Of a stretch of 64,000 bases of DNA, positions 1 to 9,519 are shown in pieces (the stretch's first letter is position 1; each line of letters opens with the position of its first letter). Source of the DNA: Canna indica (taxonomy: Eukaryota > Streptophyta > Magnoliopsida > Zingiberales > Cannaceae); the NCBI GenBank assembly GCA_034359265.1, contig CP136896.1, positions 33,996,001 to 34,060,000 on the forward strand, in the 5' to 3' direction. The notes below the pieces were generated by a model, which was not told the origin of the DNA, made no database searches, and saw nothing but the letters and a program-made list of their open reading frames with translations. The position numbers and the translations under genes were made by a program.

Positions 1-72
1 ATCTGAGTAACATAGTCAATATAAATTAAACAAGTTCAATATCTGAGTAACAAAGTCAATATAAACAAAATC

Positions 73-1638
73 TCACGATGACGATGGAGGATGGCCTGGA
101 TCATATGGCGGGGTCTGGAGTGCTTGAGTGTACACCGGCGTGGACTGACTCGAGGACGACGGATTAGATGATGCCGAAGAGATGCCTGCTTCGGGATGAC
201 CCGACAAGTTGCGTAGCATAGCTTCTATATTCGCCATCGTCTGACTCTGACGCGCCATCGTCTGACTCTGGCGCTCCATCATCTCAGTCTGACGCGCGAC
301 CGTCTCCTCTAGAGTCCTTATTCTGTTACTATGATCATAACTGGATCTAGAGGTGGACGGCCGCTCACCAGCGACCGGAGGGGTCGGTGCCCCAAGTGGC
401 CCTAGTACGGCTCGCGCATGACCACTATCTGCGAAGCCATATACGCGGCCATGGTCCCAGCCACCTGCGGCCTCGACCCACGATGCTGCGTCAAAGTCCT
501 CGGGGGTACCCCCGCGCTGCACCACCGTCTGGCTGTAGGTCTCCTACTCGAGTTTGATTTTTTGTTTAATATTTATCATAAAACTTAAATTATAAATATA
601 TAATGAATAATTTAAACAAATATATAATTACCATAATGTATGCAGCGCGGTTGTGGATGTACTCCCCAGTCCCATGTGCTCGACGGTGAGTCCGCTCAAA
701 CACTGCCATCGGGGAGGGTCGCTGGACAGTCCCGTCATCCGACACCGTCGTCTACATTTACAAAACAAATACATTAATTAGTACACATAATAACAAATAA
801 AATATATAATTAAAAGATATACTTACCATACGGTTTGCGTGCACTGCAAATGCAACAGAGCCGCCGGTGTGACGCGCTGCTCCTCCCGACATGCGATTTC
901 TAGCCGCATTCCGAGAAACCTCCTGCCATCGATCCGTCGACCATATCCCCACGAGCTGGTCCCATATATCCGGAGTAATCCAACCGGGGCCGTATCCCCG
1001 AGTCTCCGCGATGTTAGTGGTCCCAGCTCGGGCCATCGCCTGGGACCGAGCTTGCCCCAGCTGCCCGTTGTACCTTGCCCGAGAAATAGCCTCCCAGGCA
1101 GCGTAAATGAAGGGCCTCTGGTCCTCGGCCCATGTATAGCGAGCCTGCAAAATAATAATATCAGTACCAATATTAATATATCATCATGCATGTAAAAAAA
1201 ATAATAATACGTGCCTCAAACTCGCGCCATAACATGTCGACGTGCTCGCTAGGCACGTGAGACCACGTAGGCCATGCCCCGTGCATGTATCGTCGAATAG
1301 TAGAAGAAATGCTCCTCGGCACTTCTTCTTGCTCGAACCTGCACAACAAAAATAAATTTTAATATTATATTATGATATAATGAATTTGTAATGATTCATA
1401 ATTCATGATATATTACGTACCGCTCCCCAATCACGCTAATCAATCTACGTGACTCTGTGGCTGGTGGAGGCTGCCACCTGTTCGGCCCGCGTGGCCGCCT
1501 ACGTCTGGATGTACTAGCCTCGGCAGTATCATCGGAATGAGGATCAGCAACAGGAGGATCAGCAGCATGAGTAAGTGCTGGAGTCTCACCGATCGGAGAC
1601 TCCGAAACTCTCCTGCGTCGATAACCACGACCAGACAT
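73..1638 (-). CDS. TNPA-like / Ptta-En/Spm (Transposase_24-type) protein, five exons
   Basis: This is the second gene of the CACTA element, of the family expected to bind subterminal repeats and assist transposition in the nucleus. Inferred minus-strand exons are 1421-1638, 1215-1338, 827-1144, 632-751 and 73-543. They sum to 1251 nt, a whole number of codons, giving 416 aa. Exon 1 is Arg/Ser/Pro-rich with a basic patch (RRRRPRGPNRW). Exon 3 carries the family signature: a Trp-rich block (IWDQLVGIWSTDRWQEVS), then NR and a HTGGS motif. Exon 4 has FERTHRRAHGTGEY. Exon 5 ends in a Gln/Met heptad-like stretch (RQSQTMA repeats), probably a short coiled coil. Intron 2 has to be spliced GC-AG to keep the frame. 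The start ATG lies only about 75 bp after the TNP2 stop, so a shared transcript is possible. Exon borders are inferred; the family call is firm. Confidence 0.8.
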
Positions 1639-1713
1639 ATCTGTCGAACAGACATATAATCAGATTATTGTATAAATAGTAGAGATATATTTAATAAAAT
1701 ATATACTTTACAA

Positions 1714-4700
1714 TTATTCTTCATCATCTGAATAATAGTCTTCGAATTCTTCTTCTTCTTCCTCTTCTTCCTCTTCTTCCTCTTCTTCATCTTCTTCATC
1801 TTCAGCTTCCTCAATTTCATGATCGTCATCATCAGCATATTCAACTTCTAATTGAATTGACGTTGTGTCTGCATCCTCGAGTATTGGAATAATACGATCC
1901 ACAGCAGGAATATCTTCTTCTTGATAGAAACCAGGAGGATCATTTTCTCCTACTATCGGATCAATTTTTCCTCTACCTTTTGTCTTACAGACTACACGCC
2001 AATCTGCTCTATCTTTATTTCGAGCCGGATACTTCGCGTAATATACTTGTTCGGCTTGTGATGCCAATATAAAAGGCTCATTTGCTGCCAATTTCGATTT
2101 ATAATTAACCTCAACAAGTTTGTATTTTGGATGAACTTTCATGCCCCTTTCTGTTGTATCGAACCAATGACATCTAAATAGGATCACTGATTTCAAGCCG
2201 AAGTAGTGCAACTCTATCACTTCTTCAATCAGTCCATAAAAATCCATATCACATTCAACATAGGTTGTCCCTTTCACGCAGACCCCAGCATTCATCGTCT
2301 TCTTTGCAAATGAATATTCAACCGTGTGAAATTTATACCCGTTAACAAAATATCCGCTATAGCACGACACAAGTCGCGACGGTCCACTAACAAACTCAAA
2401 TATTTTTTCATCTATTTCAGCTCTGTGATCTTTGCTGTAAGTCTGAATCCAAGTAGGGAAATCACGATTCCGTAATCTCTCCAATTCTTGATCGTTGTGA
2501 ATAGAGTATTTTTGCACCATCTCAATGTCAAATATTTCAATGAATTGTTCAATCTCTGGACAATTGAGTAATACATACAAGTGTGCCAAATGATACTCTT
2601 CATCGCTTAAGTGTCGAGATGGACGAGAACCAAAAGCACGACCAGAGTGACAAAATATATTTAAACGTCCATCTGAATGTCGAACACCCCCATCGTCGTT
2701 ACGTGGAAGACGATCAAATCTTGTCTGTACTGTCGATTCAAAGTAAAATGAGCAGAATGTTGAAATTTCTTGGATGATATACGATTCAGATATTGATCCT
2801 TCAACAGCTGCGGTGTTCTTTACTTTTTTCTTCAGACGATTCATGTATCTTTCAAATAAGTACATCCAACGATATTGAACGGGGCCACCAACTCGTGCCT
2901 CGTATGCCAAGTGTATCGGTAGATGCTCCATCGAGTCAAAAAATGCAGGAGGGAAAAACTGCTCCAGCTTGCATATGATTTCAACAATATTATTTTCAAG
3001 TGTTGACATATCTTCGACTCGAAGGACATTTGCACAGATGCTTCTAAAAAACATACTTAATTCAGTCAACGGACCCCAAATATTATCAGGTAGAAGATCT
3101 CGAAATGCGATCGGAAGTAATCTCTGCATGAATACATGACAATCATGGCTCTTCATCCCTGATATTTTGCAATCATCGACGTTCACACATCGAGATAAGT
3201 TTGAAGCATATCCATCGGGTAATCTGAGTTCTTTTACCCATTGACAAACATCTTTGATCTGTTGTTTATTTAACACATATAGGGCCTTCGGTTTCAGATA
3301 TCGTCCGTTGACCTCTTGTAACTCCAACTCTGGTCTTTTACAAAGTATTTTCAGATCATGTCGGGCTTTGACATTATCTTTAGTTTTTCCAGAAATATCC
3401 ATCACAGTGTTGAAAATATTATCAAACACATTTTTTTCAATGTGCATGACATCTAAATTATGTCGAATCAATAATGAACTCCAATAGGGCAATTCCCAAA
3501 AGATACTTTTTTTCACCCAGTTGTGTGTTTGGCCAAAACCTGACACTCTTTCATTGCGACCGAATACTATATCTGGAAGTGCTGAAACACGTGCTAACAT
3601 TTGTTCACCAGACAACATCGGTGGTGGCCCATCTCTTTCGACTCTGCCCTTAGTAAATTTATTACGATTCCTTCGATACTGGTGATGAACCGGTAGGAAT
3701 CGACGATGACAATCAAAGAATGAGATTTTTCGTCCGTTCTGAAGACTGATTGATTTAGAGTGTTCCATACAATACGGGCAAGAGAGTCGGCCGTGAGTGC
3801 TCCAACCCGACAACATGCCGTACGCGGGGAAATCATTGATTGTCCACAAGACCGCGGCCTTTAAATTGAAGTTTTGCTTCCGATGACAATCATAAGTGAC
3901 AGCTCCCTCAGTCCACAATGTTTTCAATTCATCTATCAAGGGTCTGAGAAATATGTCAATTTCTTTTCGCGGGCCCTTAGGACCCGGAATAATCATCGAA
4001 AGATAAATAAATTCATCTTTCATGCACATTGACGGTGGCAAATTATAAACTGTCAACAGCACTGGCCAAACTGAATAAGGAGTTGCAGAATGCCCAAACG
4101 GATTAAAACCATCTGTGCACAATCCCAATCTGATATTTCTAGTATCCATAGCAAATGAAGGATAACATGTATCCAAATGTTTCCATGCTTCACTGTCAGA
4201 TGGATGAGTCATTACTGTATCATCACGACTTCTTGCATGCCAACTCATGTAGGGGGCTGTCTTTTCCGACATGAATAATCTTTGAAGCCTCGGTGTTAGT
4301 GGAAAATACCGAAGCACCTTAAACGGGATATTTTTCTGTCGGACCGATTTCTTCTCCTTGTAACGAGGGTGTTGACATACAGGGCATTTATCCAACTGCA
4401 CATTTTCTTTATAATATAAAATGCAGTTATTTTGGCACGCGTGTATTTTTTCGTACCCAAGCCCCAATTTTCTCATTAGCTTTTTAGTCTTATAAAAAGT
4501 AGGCTCAAACTTGTTATCAGTAGGCAGCATTCCATTAATCAATCCAGCAATCCGATCATACGCAACTCCGCTGATATTACAATCGGCCTTGATGTTTAAG
4601 AGCTGTGTCATTGCTGAAAACCTAGTGTATTTAGGACAATTCTCATACAAAGGTTCATCGGCAGCTTTCAACATCTCGTAAAATTCTGCAGCTTCTTTAT

Positions 4701-5193
4701 TCGGTAATTCAATCTCTACCGCAGCCCCTACTTCTGTGATATCAACCGCTGTAGTATCTGGTGGGACTGATGTCTGAAGAACTGGCCGATCAACATTATC
4801 ATTCAGGTGGAATTGACCCCCAAGACTATCAAGTATCATAGTTCTATAAGGATTACATTGACCGGATGAAGAAGCACCAGCAGAGGAAGATTCACCATAT
4901 GTCTGAACGACAGGATTGCTCGACGTCCCGACTTCGCGTGACTCCCAGTGACAAGTCCATAGAAAATATCTTGGTGTAAATCCTTTGGTATATAGATGCA
5001 GAGTGACAGTCTCCCGATCCAAAAATCGGCCATTCGAACAAATGCGGCACGGACAACGGATTTGATCACCCATGCTAACGAAATTCCGATTCGAATAGGC
5101 GAAATTTAGGAAGTACGTTACGCCTAATCGAAACTCATTCGTTAAAGCTCCATGATCAAAACGTCGGTACATCCAACTTCGATCAGCCGACAT
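1714..5193 (-). CDS. TNP2-like CACTA transposase (Transposase_21 family), intact
   Basis: A single open frame of 1159 aa catalyses cut-and-paste transposition of CACTA elements. I chose the ATG at 5193 (MSADRSWMYRR), the usual family start; the frame is open a few codons further upstream without an ATG. Order of domains: Transpos_assoc-like N-terminus with a Cys motif (CPCRIC, about residues 45-55); TNP2 core with DGFNPFG near 358, WTINDFPAYG near 450 and HIEKNVFDN near 583, which hold plausible acidic catalytic residues; DUF4218-type block (LPDGYASNLSRC and MKSHDCH, about 650-690); DUF4216-type block (about 960-1055); and a run of Glu ending the protein, encoded by a TTC/CTC microsatellite. 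No internal stop or frameshift is seen, unlike in the second copy. Catalytic assignment follows family knowledge, not experiment. Confidence 0.95.
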   Translation of the reverse strand: MSADRSWMYRRFDHGALTNEFRLGVTYFLNFAYSNRNFVSMGDQIRCPCRICSNGRFLDRETVTLHLYTKGFTPRYFLWTCHWESREVGTSSNPVVQTYGESSSAGASSSGQCNPYRTMILDSLGGQFHLNDNVDRPVLQTSVPPDTTAVDITEVGAAVEIELPNKEAAEFYEMLKAADEPLYENCPKYTRFSAMTQLLNIKADCNISGVAYDRIAGLINGMLPTDNKFEPTFYKTKKLMRKLGLGYEKIHACQNNCILYYKENVQLDKCPVCQHPRYKEKKSVRQKNIPFKVLRYFPLTPRLQRLFMSEKTAPYMSWHARSRDDTVMTHPSDSEAWKHLDTCYPSFAMDTRNIRLGLCTDGFNPFGHSATPYSVWPVLLTVYNLPPSMCMKDEFIYLSMIIPGPKGPRKEIDIFLRPLIDELKTLWTEGAVTYDCHRKQNFNLKAAVLWTINDFPAYGMLSGWSTHGRLSCPYCMEHSKSISLQNGRKISFFDCHRRFLPVHHQYRRNRNKFTKGRVERDGPPPMLSGEQMLARVSALPDIVFGRNERVSGFGQTHNWVKKSIFWELPYWSSLLIRHNLDVMHIEKNVFDNIFNTVMDISGKTKDNVKARHDLKILCKRPELELQEVNGRYLKPKALYVLNKQQIKDVCQWVKELRLPDGYASNLSRCVNVDDCKISGMKSHDCHVFMQRLLPIAFRDLLPDNIWGPLTELSMFFRSICANVLRVEDMSTLENNIVEIICKLEQFFPPAFFDSMEHLPIHLAYEARVGGPVQYRWMYLFERYMNRLKKKVKNTAAVEGSISESYIIQEISTFCSFYFESTVQTRFDRLPRNDDGGVRHSDGRLNIFCHSGRAFGSRPSRHLSDEEYHLAHLYVLLNCPEIEQFIEIFDIEMVQKYSIHNDQELERLRNRDFPTWIQTYSKDHRAEIDEKIFEFVSGPSRLVSCYSGYFVNGYKFHTVEYSFAKKTMNAGVCVKGTTYVECDMDFYGLIEEVIELHYFGLKSVILFRCHWFDTTERGMKVHPKYKLVEVNYKSKLAANEPFILASQAEQVYYAKYPARNKDRADWRVVCKTKGRGKIDPIVGENDPPGFYQEEDIPAVDRIIPILEDADTTSIQLEVEYADDDDHEIEEAEDEEDEEEEEEEEEEEEEEFEDYYSDDEE

Positions 5194-5260
5194 GATTCTG
5201 TCAATCAATGACAATTTCTTTGGTTAATGTCTTTAGGTGAGATGGTCCTATTCCATTCGG

Positions 5261-5465
5261 GATTTATGTTATTCGTACTGCACTTACGTTTTTATTTTAA
5301 CTGTTAACTAATTATTCTAAATTTCGACAGCATCTCCCTACAGTTCTCCGAATACGCATATCATCTGGGCGCGTATCGGAGAACAAGAGAGATGTTGCCG
5401 AAATTTAGAATAATTAGTTAACAGTTAAAATAAAAACATAAGTGCAGTACAAATAACTATATTCC
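5261..5465. repeat. Long inverted repeat (hairpin) in the 5' leader of CACTA copy 1
   Basis: Two arms of roughly 90-100 nt are nearly perfect reverse complements around a short loop near 5365-5375. The arms share the block GTTAACTAATTATTCTAAAT and its complement, and both flank into a GTACTGCACTTA-type segment. It sits just upstream of the transposase ATG. The same structure occurs at 40250-40450 in copy 2, so it predates their divergence. It may be an old foldback MITE or a functional leader hairpin. Confidence 0.85.
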
Positions 5466-5662
5466 CAAATTGTCCAATCAGGGACAATTCAAGAATTGTA
5501 CGTCGTATAAAAGATCATCTACTTCTTTTACACGAACATACAATCCCCGAACGGATCTAAGGTTTTGCTAAATCATATCCGACTGATCGATGCGTACGTG
5601 AAACATATCAACTCGTCGGATGGATGATTATTTTCTAAATGTTTTGAGACAGTTCGAGTCCA

Positions 5663-5898
5663 TATTGGACGATTTCGGCGCGCGTCCGAAGTGGACGATT
5701 CCGGCGCGAGTCCGAATTGGACGATTCCGGCGCGCGTCCGAAGTGGACGATTCGGGCGCGAGTCCGAATTGGACGATTCCGGCGCGCGTCCGAAGTGGAC
5801 GATTCCGGTGCGAGTCCGAATTGGACGATTCCGGCGCGAGTCCGAATTGGATGATTCCGGCGCGCGTCCGAAGTGGACGATTCCGGCGCGCGTCCGAA
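5663..5898. repeat. 26-bp tandem repeat array in CACTA copy 1 leader
   Basis: About nine units of a 26-bp sequence (core GGACGATTCCGGCGCG) lie in tandem. Two unit versions, one with CGTCCGAAGT and one with AGTCCGAATT, partly alternate, giving a 52-bp higher period. Because 26 is not a multiple of three, all frames look open across it; the resulting 'proteins' are artefacts. Copy 2 has the same array at about 39850-40055 with fewer units. Confidence 0.9.
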
Positions 5899-5992
5899 AT
5901 TAATCTAAACCCTAATAATTAATCTAACAAATTAAACAATTAATCTAAACAATTAATTAACATTTATAAAATAATTAATTAACAATTTCAAA

Positions 5993-5996
<4 letters not shown>

Positions 5997-6028
<32 letters not shown>
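5997..6028. repeat. (AT)n microsatellite
   Basis: A pure AT dinucleotide run of about 31 bp lies between the AT-rich and the CCGG-rich parts of the CACTA copy 1 leader. Copy 2 has only a short ATT-rich tract at this place. Confidence 0.95.
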
Positions 6029-6029
<1 letters not shown>

Positions 6030-6030
<1 letters not shown>

Positions 6031-6350
6031 CGGCGCCGGAGTCCACCCTCCGGCGCCGGCGTACAGTGGCCGGACACACTGTCCGGCCACTGTAGAAGGT
6101 CCGGCGGCGGCCATAGGCCGACCGCCGCCGGCCGAAACCCTAGAAATAGGGTTTCGGTCGGATTTTAACATCTCCGGCCGAAACCGTATAGGCCGGCCGA
6201 TCAACATACCGGCAGCAGCGGCAGCGGCGCGGCGGCGAGAGGCGTCGGCGAGAGGCGTCGGCGTCGGCAGCAACGGCAGCAGCGGCGAAGTTCTCGGCGG
6301 GAGGCGGCGGCGGCAGCAGCGGGAGGAAGAAGGGTCGGGCGCGAGAGCGT
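6030..6350 (-). promoter_or_regulatory. GC/CpG-rich leader of CACTA copy 1
   Basis: This block is rich in CCGG, CGG and short palindromes (for example CCGGCGCCGG). It lies directly downstream, on the minus strand, of the TATA-like box. A GC-rich 'downstream control region' next to the promoter is known from Spm, where its methylation sets element activity. The equivalence here is inference from position and composition. Copy 2 keeps a similar block at 39411-39720. Confidence 0.45.
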
Positions 6351-6352
6351 GC

Positions 6353-6363
6353 CCTATATAAAC
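6353..6363 (-). promoter_or_regulatory. TATA-like box of CACTA copy 1
   Basis: On the minus strand the sequence reads TTTATATAGGG, directly inside the last subterminal repeat and about 300 bp from the element end. It is conserved in copy 2 at 39400-39410. Its position suggests the transposase promoter abuts the repeats. Confidence 0.5.
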
Positions 6364-6650
6364 TTATCAGCAACGGCTCACTCGCCCGTTAGAAAGCCGT
6401 TGCTGATAAGTTATCATCAGCAACGGCTCACTTATCCGTTAGCAAGCCGTTGCTGAAAATTAAAAAATCAGCAACGGCTAGCCTTTCCGTCCGAAAGCCG
6501 TTGCTGATAATTAAAATAATCAGCAACGGCTCGGTTTTCCGTTAGAACGCCGTTGCAGATACAGATATCTGCAACGGCTAGGGCGGCCGTAAGAATGCCG
6601 TTGCAAATAGCAACGGCTTGAGCGGCCGTTGCTGATAGCCGTTGCTGAAG
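6361..6650. repeat. Subterminal repeats of CACTA copy 1 (5' end)
   Basis: The motif ATCAGCAACGGC and its complement GCCGTTGCTGAT occur repeatedly, usually paired as an inverted repeat around a spacer such as TCACTTATCCGTTAGCAA. Such clustered motifs near both ends are the known binding sites for the TNPA-type protein in CACTA elements. About a dozen motif occurrences are visible here. Confidence 0.9.
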
Positions 6651-6668
6651 ACCAAGTTTCTAGTAGTG

Positions 6669-9199
6669 TTCTTGATCTTAATACTTGATTCTTGATCTAA
6701 GTGTTGTGGGTTCTTGTTAATCTTGATTAAAAGCATGATTTTTGTGAATAAATTTTTGGGATTTGTATTCTGTCCTAGTGATAATTTAGGGGTTAATTTA
6801 TGTTAATTTTCAGAATTTATTTCATAGTATACTGAAAATTGTATGTTGCAGGAATTTTATGCTGAGATGATGAATCTGTGCTGATTTTAGTTTGTTTTCT
6901 GTGGTGTGTGCATTTTTGCGAATATAGTCATGTAACCTATCGTTTCGACCAGAAAAAAATAGTTTGGAAATATAAGACACACTTTGGAGACTAGATTCGG
7001 GTTAGATTCATCAGTACAGGGCAGAACAGTACTAAACCAAAATCCTAAAATAAAAACCTAATTGTGGTGAACTAAATTTTAATTGCATAATTAAAATTAG
7101 GGAAAAGGGTTAGCATAATCTGATATGAACAAACATGAGAAGTTTATGCATGAAATAAAACCACACGGGTTCATGACATTACGGGTCTAGGAGTTGGGGT
7201 CGGGTTTTGGAGTGTTGAGACACTTTCCAATAGGATCACCCGGAAGACACCATAGGAGAGCCATGACTTAGGTCATGGTGCGCCATATCTTTATGAGTGG
7301 CAGAGAGGCTCGTAGAGGAGCCAGGTTGAGGGCTAAGCCCGGGAGGTTGGATGACTAATTCCCAACCTGCAGAACAAGTTCGGAGGGCCTTTCCCGATTG
7401 TTCTAGTTTGGCCTCGTGGTATAAGTACGAAGGGCTACCCGATTATACTCGAGGTGGTTTGTTAAGGAAGTTCGGAGGTTCTACCCGATTATTCCTGGGA
7501 TATCTTATGGGAGTAAGTTCGAAGGGCCTACCCGATTACTCTTATGATATCTTAAAGGGGCAAGTTCGGATGGGCGAATCCCGATTGTCCCTACACATGT
7601 CGTCGAGCAAGTTCGGATGGCCTTTCCCGATTGCTCCCGAGTTTCTGTATACTAGGAAAAGTTCGGAGGGCCTTCCCGATTATCCTAGTATATGTTGTTG
7701 CCTTAGGGCTTGGTAGGCTTACGCCTGTTATTCTTCACCATATAGGTGTTGGCTACCTTCGGGCAAGTTGTGGCTAGATGGCCTGATAGTTAGTCACACT
7801 ATCGTGACCTTATTCCTGTAGATTTGGAAGTTATGTTATTGCTTGTCTCTGTGATGTTTTTTTTATTGGGGTCGGTAGGACTGCTTGCTGAGTTCTTTGA
7901 ACTCATCAGTTGTCGTTGTTTTGTTTTGCAGAGCCTGACTATTGAGGTGGGCTGGAGAACTTGGCGCGGCTGGAGGGCAGTGGAGCCGCATGATCTCATA
8001 GTAGTCCTAGATAGGGTCGTAGTCGAGTCATTTGGTAGTGTGTCATGCACTTTTGTTGGTCTTTTTGAGTTCTTGCCCTTGAGTGCATTTATGTCATTTT
8101 ACTCAGATCTTATTGTATTTGGTCCGATGGACTTGATGTATTATTTCTGCATTTTAATTGTTATTAAATCCGATTTAAGATGAACTCTATTTTTATTAAT
8201 AAAACTTGTTTATTTCTTTGTGCTATTGTTTATTCTTATGATGTTGGCATGTGCATGAGTAGTTCGGCTGCGGGGTATAGGCACATATACCCTGGCCGGT
8301 CACGTGACCCTGAGTTTGGGAGTGATACGAGTCCCATATGGGAGAGTTTAGGGCCTCCTCAAACACGGCAAACAAAAAGAATGTCGAGAATTCGAGAGAT
8401 CGCCGGGAAACAAATCAAGAACATCTTTGCCTTCAAGGACAGCTTTAAGAATTCGAAGAAAACCAGAGGAGGGGTAAAACCACTCACCTTGATTAGGAAG
8501 AAAAAAATAAAGAGGAACTTCCAAGCGGCGGCCTTCGAATCTGGCCTCAAAGGGGCGTCTCTGCTCAACAATGGGGGCGGCGACTCCAAGATCAAGAAGA
8601 AAGAGGCGCCGGCTTCAAGAAGGCTTGGCTTCCAAGAGAGGGGAAGGGCTAGGCGGCTCGGCGCTTGAGGGCGGCATCTCCAAGGACGAGGATGAGGGGA
8701 GAGGGGAGGCTCGGCTTGGCTAGGCGGCTCCTCTCTCCATGCGGTTCCAATAGGGAGCCGCAAGACAAATGGGGTGGGGGGGTTTATAATCCCCTCCTCA
8801 AACCTAAATCCCTAACCCTCTTATCAAACAGGCACCCTCCTCGAGCCGAATCCAAACCCGATAACCTGACTAGGCTTAATTAAACCCAAATTAATCTCAT
8901 GCTCCACATAAACATCCAACACATGCACACCCACATGCACCATAATTAAACCATCATGCATACCCAACATAAAATTAATTAAATTTATCTATGCAAGCAA
9001 AATTTGCATAACTCATATTCCTACTTACCCAAGCTCGCACCGGACCATGAGTCGACTCGGCTTGACCTCGGACTAGCCCGCTAGACTAAAAAATACAAAC
9101 ATAGATGGAAAACTAAAATTAATATATCTGATATTACACGCCTCTAGCAGAGGCGACGATATTTGAAAATTGGGTACAAGGTTCTATTTACAAAAAGTT
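6669..9199. other. Non-coding, LTR-retrotransposon-like sequence
   Basis: No convincing gene is present. 7366-7690 holds five or six degenerate repeats of a phrase resembling AAGTTCGGAGGGCCTACCCG followed by ATTATTCC, a pattern I associate with long plant gypsy LTRs. 8340-8780 is purine- and GC-rich; on the minus strand a TATAA-like site near 8785-8795 is followed by a GC-rich leader-like stretch. I cannot define LTR ends, a primer site or target duplications, so this is a retroelement remnant of unknown family. Open frames such as 8180-8668 have no recognisable domain. Confidence 0.4.
7366..7690. repeat. Degenerate short tandem repeats (AAGTTCGGAGGGCC...CCCGATT)
   Basis: Units of roughly 50-65 bp, each with AGTTCGGA(G/T)GG, a CCCGATT core and a variable palindromic half, recur along this stretch. 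A 121-codon frame across it merely repeats EGLPDY-like residues and is not a gene. Confidence 0.6.
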
Positions 9200-9519
9200 T
9201 GTTGGCCCAAAGGTTCAATCCTGGCCACACTCTTTGTTTTAATTATAACAAACATGTATCTAATAGTTTTATGAAGCTTCGGCCTCAGGTTAGAAAAATG
9301 ATACACGTCCGAAGTTCGTCGAAGAAATCGTGAAAAATCAAGAATCAGAGACTTCAGAGTCAAGCACATCGAAATTAATTTTAGGACTTAGTTTTTCTAT
9401 TTTAAATGATTTTAAGTCCTATCATGATGTCCATACTGTGTTACCAAAGCTAAAAACCCAAATCGACACCCAAAACCAAGTCCCGAAAGAAAAATGAGTA
9501 AAAAATCAGAAATCAGCAT
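9200..9519 (+). mobile_element. Copia LTR, first piece (split by later insertions)
   Basis: The piece starts TGTTGGCCCAAAGG and continues into AACAAACATGTATCTAATAG, as do the LTRs starting at 15921 and 30360, so it belongs to a related copia family. It is cut at 9519 by the AGCAT duplication of the next element. Its continuations are 38646-39093 and 46205-46578. The combined length, about 1.14 kb, is close to the 1.27 kb of the intact relative. No matching target duplication was found for this oldest LTR. Confidence 0.65.

Larger units (their letters stand above)
1..6668 (-). mobile_element. CACTA (En/Spm) transposon, copy 1, 3' end outside window
   Basis: The right boundary is the transposon's 5' terminal inverted repeat: read on the minus strand it starts CACTACTAGAAACTTGGTC at 6668, the same terminus as the complete copy at 39094-46201. 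Inward come subterminal repeats, a GC-rich leader, the TNP2-like gene and the TNPA-like gene. By comparison with copy 2, about 570 bp of the 3' end lies left of the window. The bases just outside the end (6669-6671) are TTC; the matching target duplication cannot be seen. Both genes are open, so this is the better candidate for an autonomous copy. Confidence 0.93.

Noticed and set aside
5620..5922. Open frames of 70-100 codons with repeated RVRSGRFRR/ELDDSGA-like residues
   Set aside because: They are translations of the 26-bp tandem repeat in different frames; the same occurs at 39808-40094 in copy 2.
7351..7716. 121-codon frame with EGLPDY repeats as a gene
   Set aside because: It follows a degenerate non-coding tandem repeat; no domain is recognisable and the repeat spacing is irregular.
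8180..8668. 162-codon frame as a host gene
   Set aside because: Compositionally driven by a purine-rich strand; the opposite strand is equally open and no known motif is visible.
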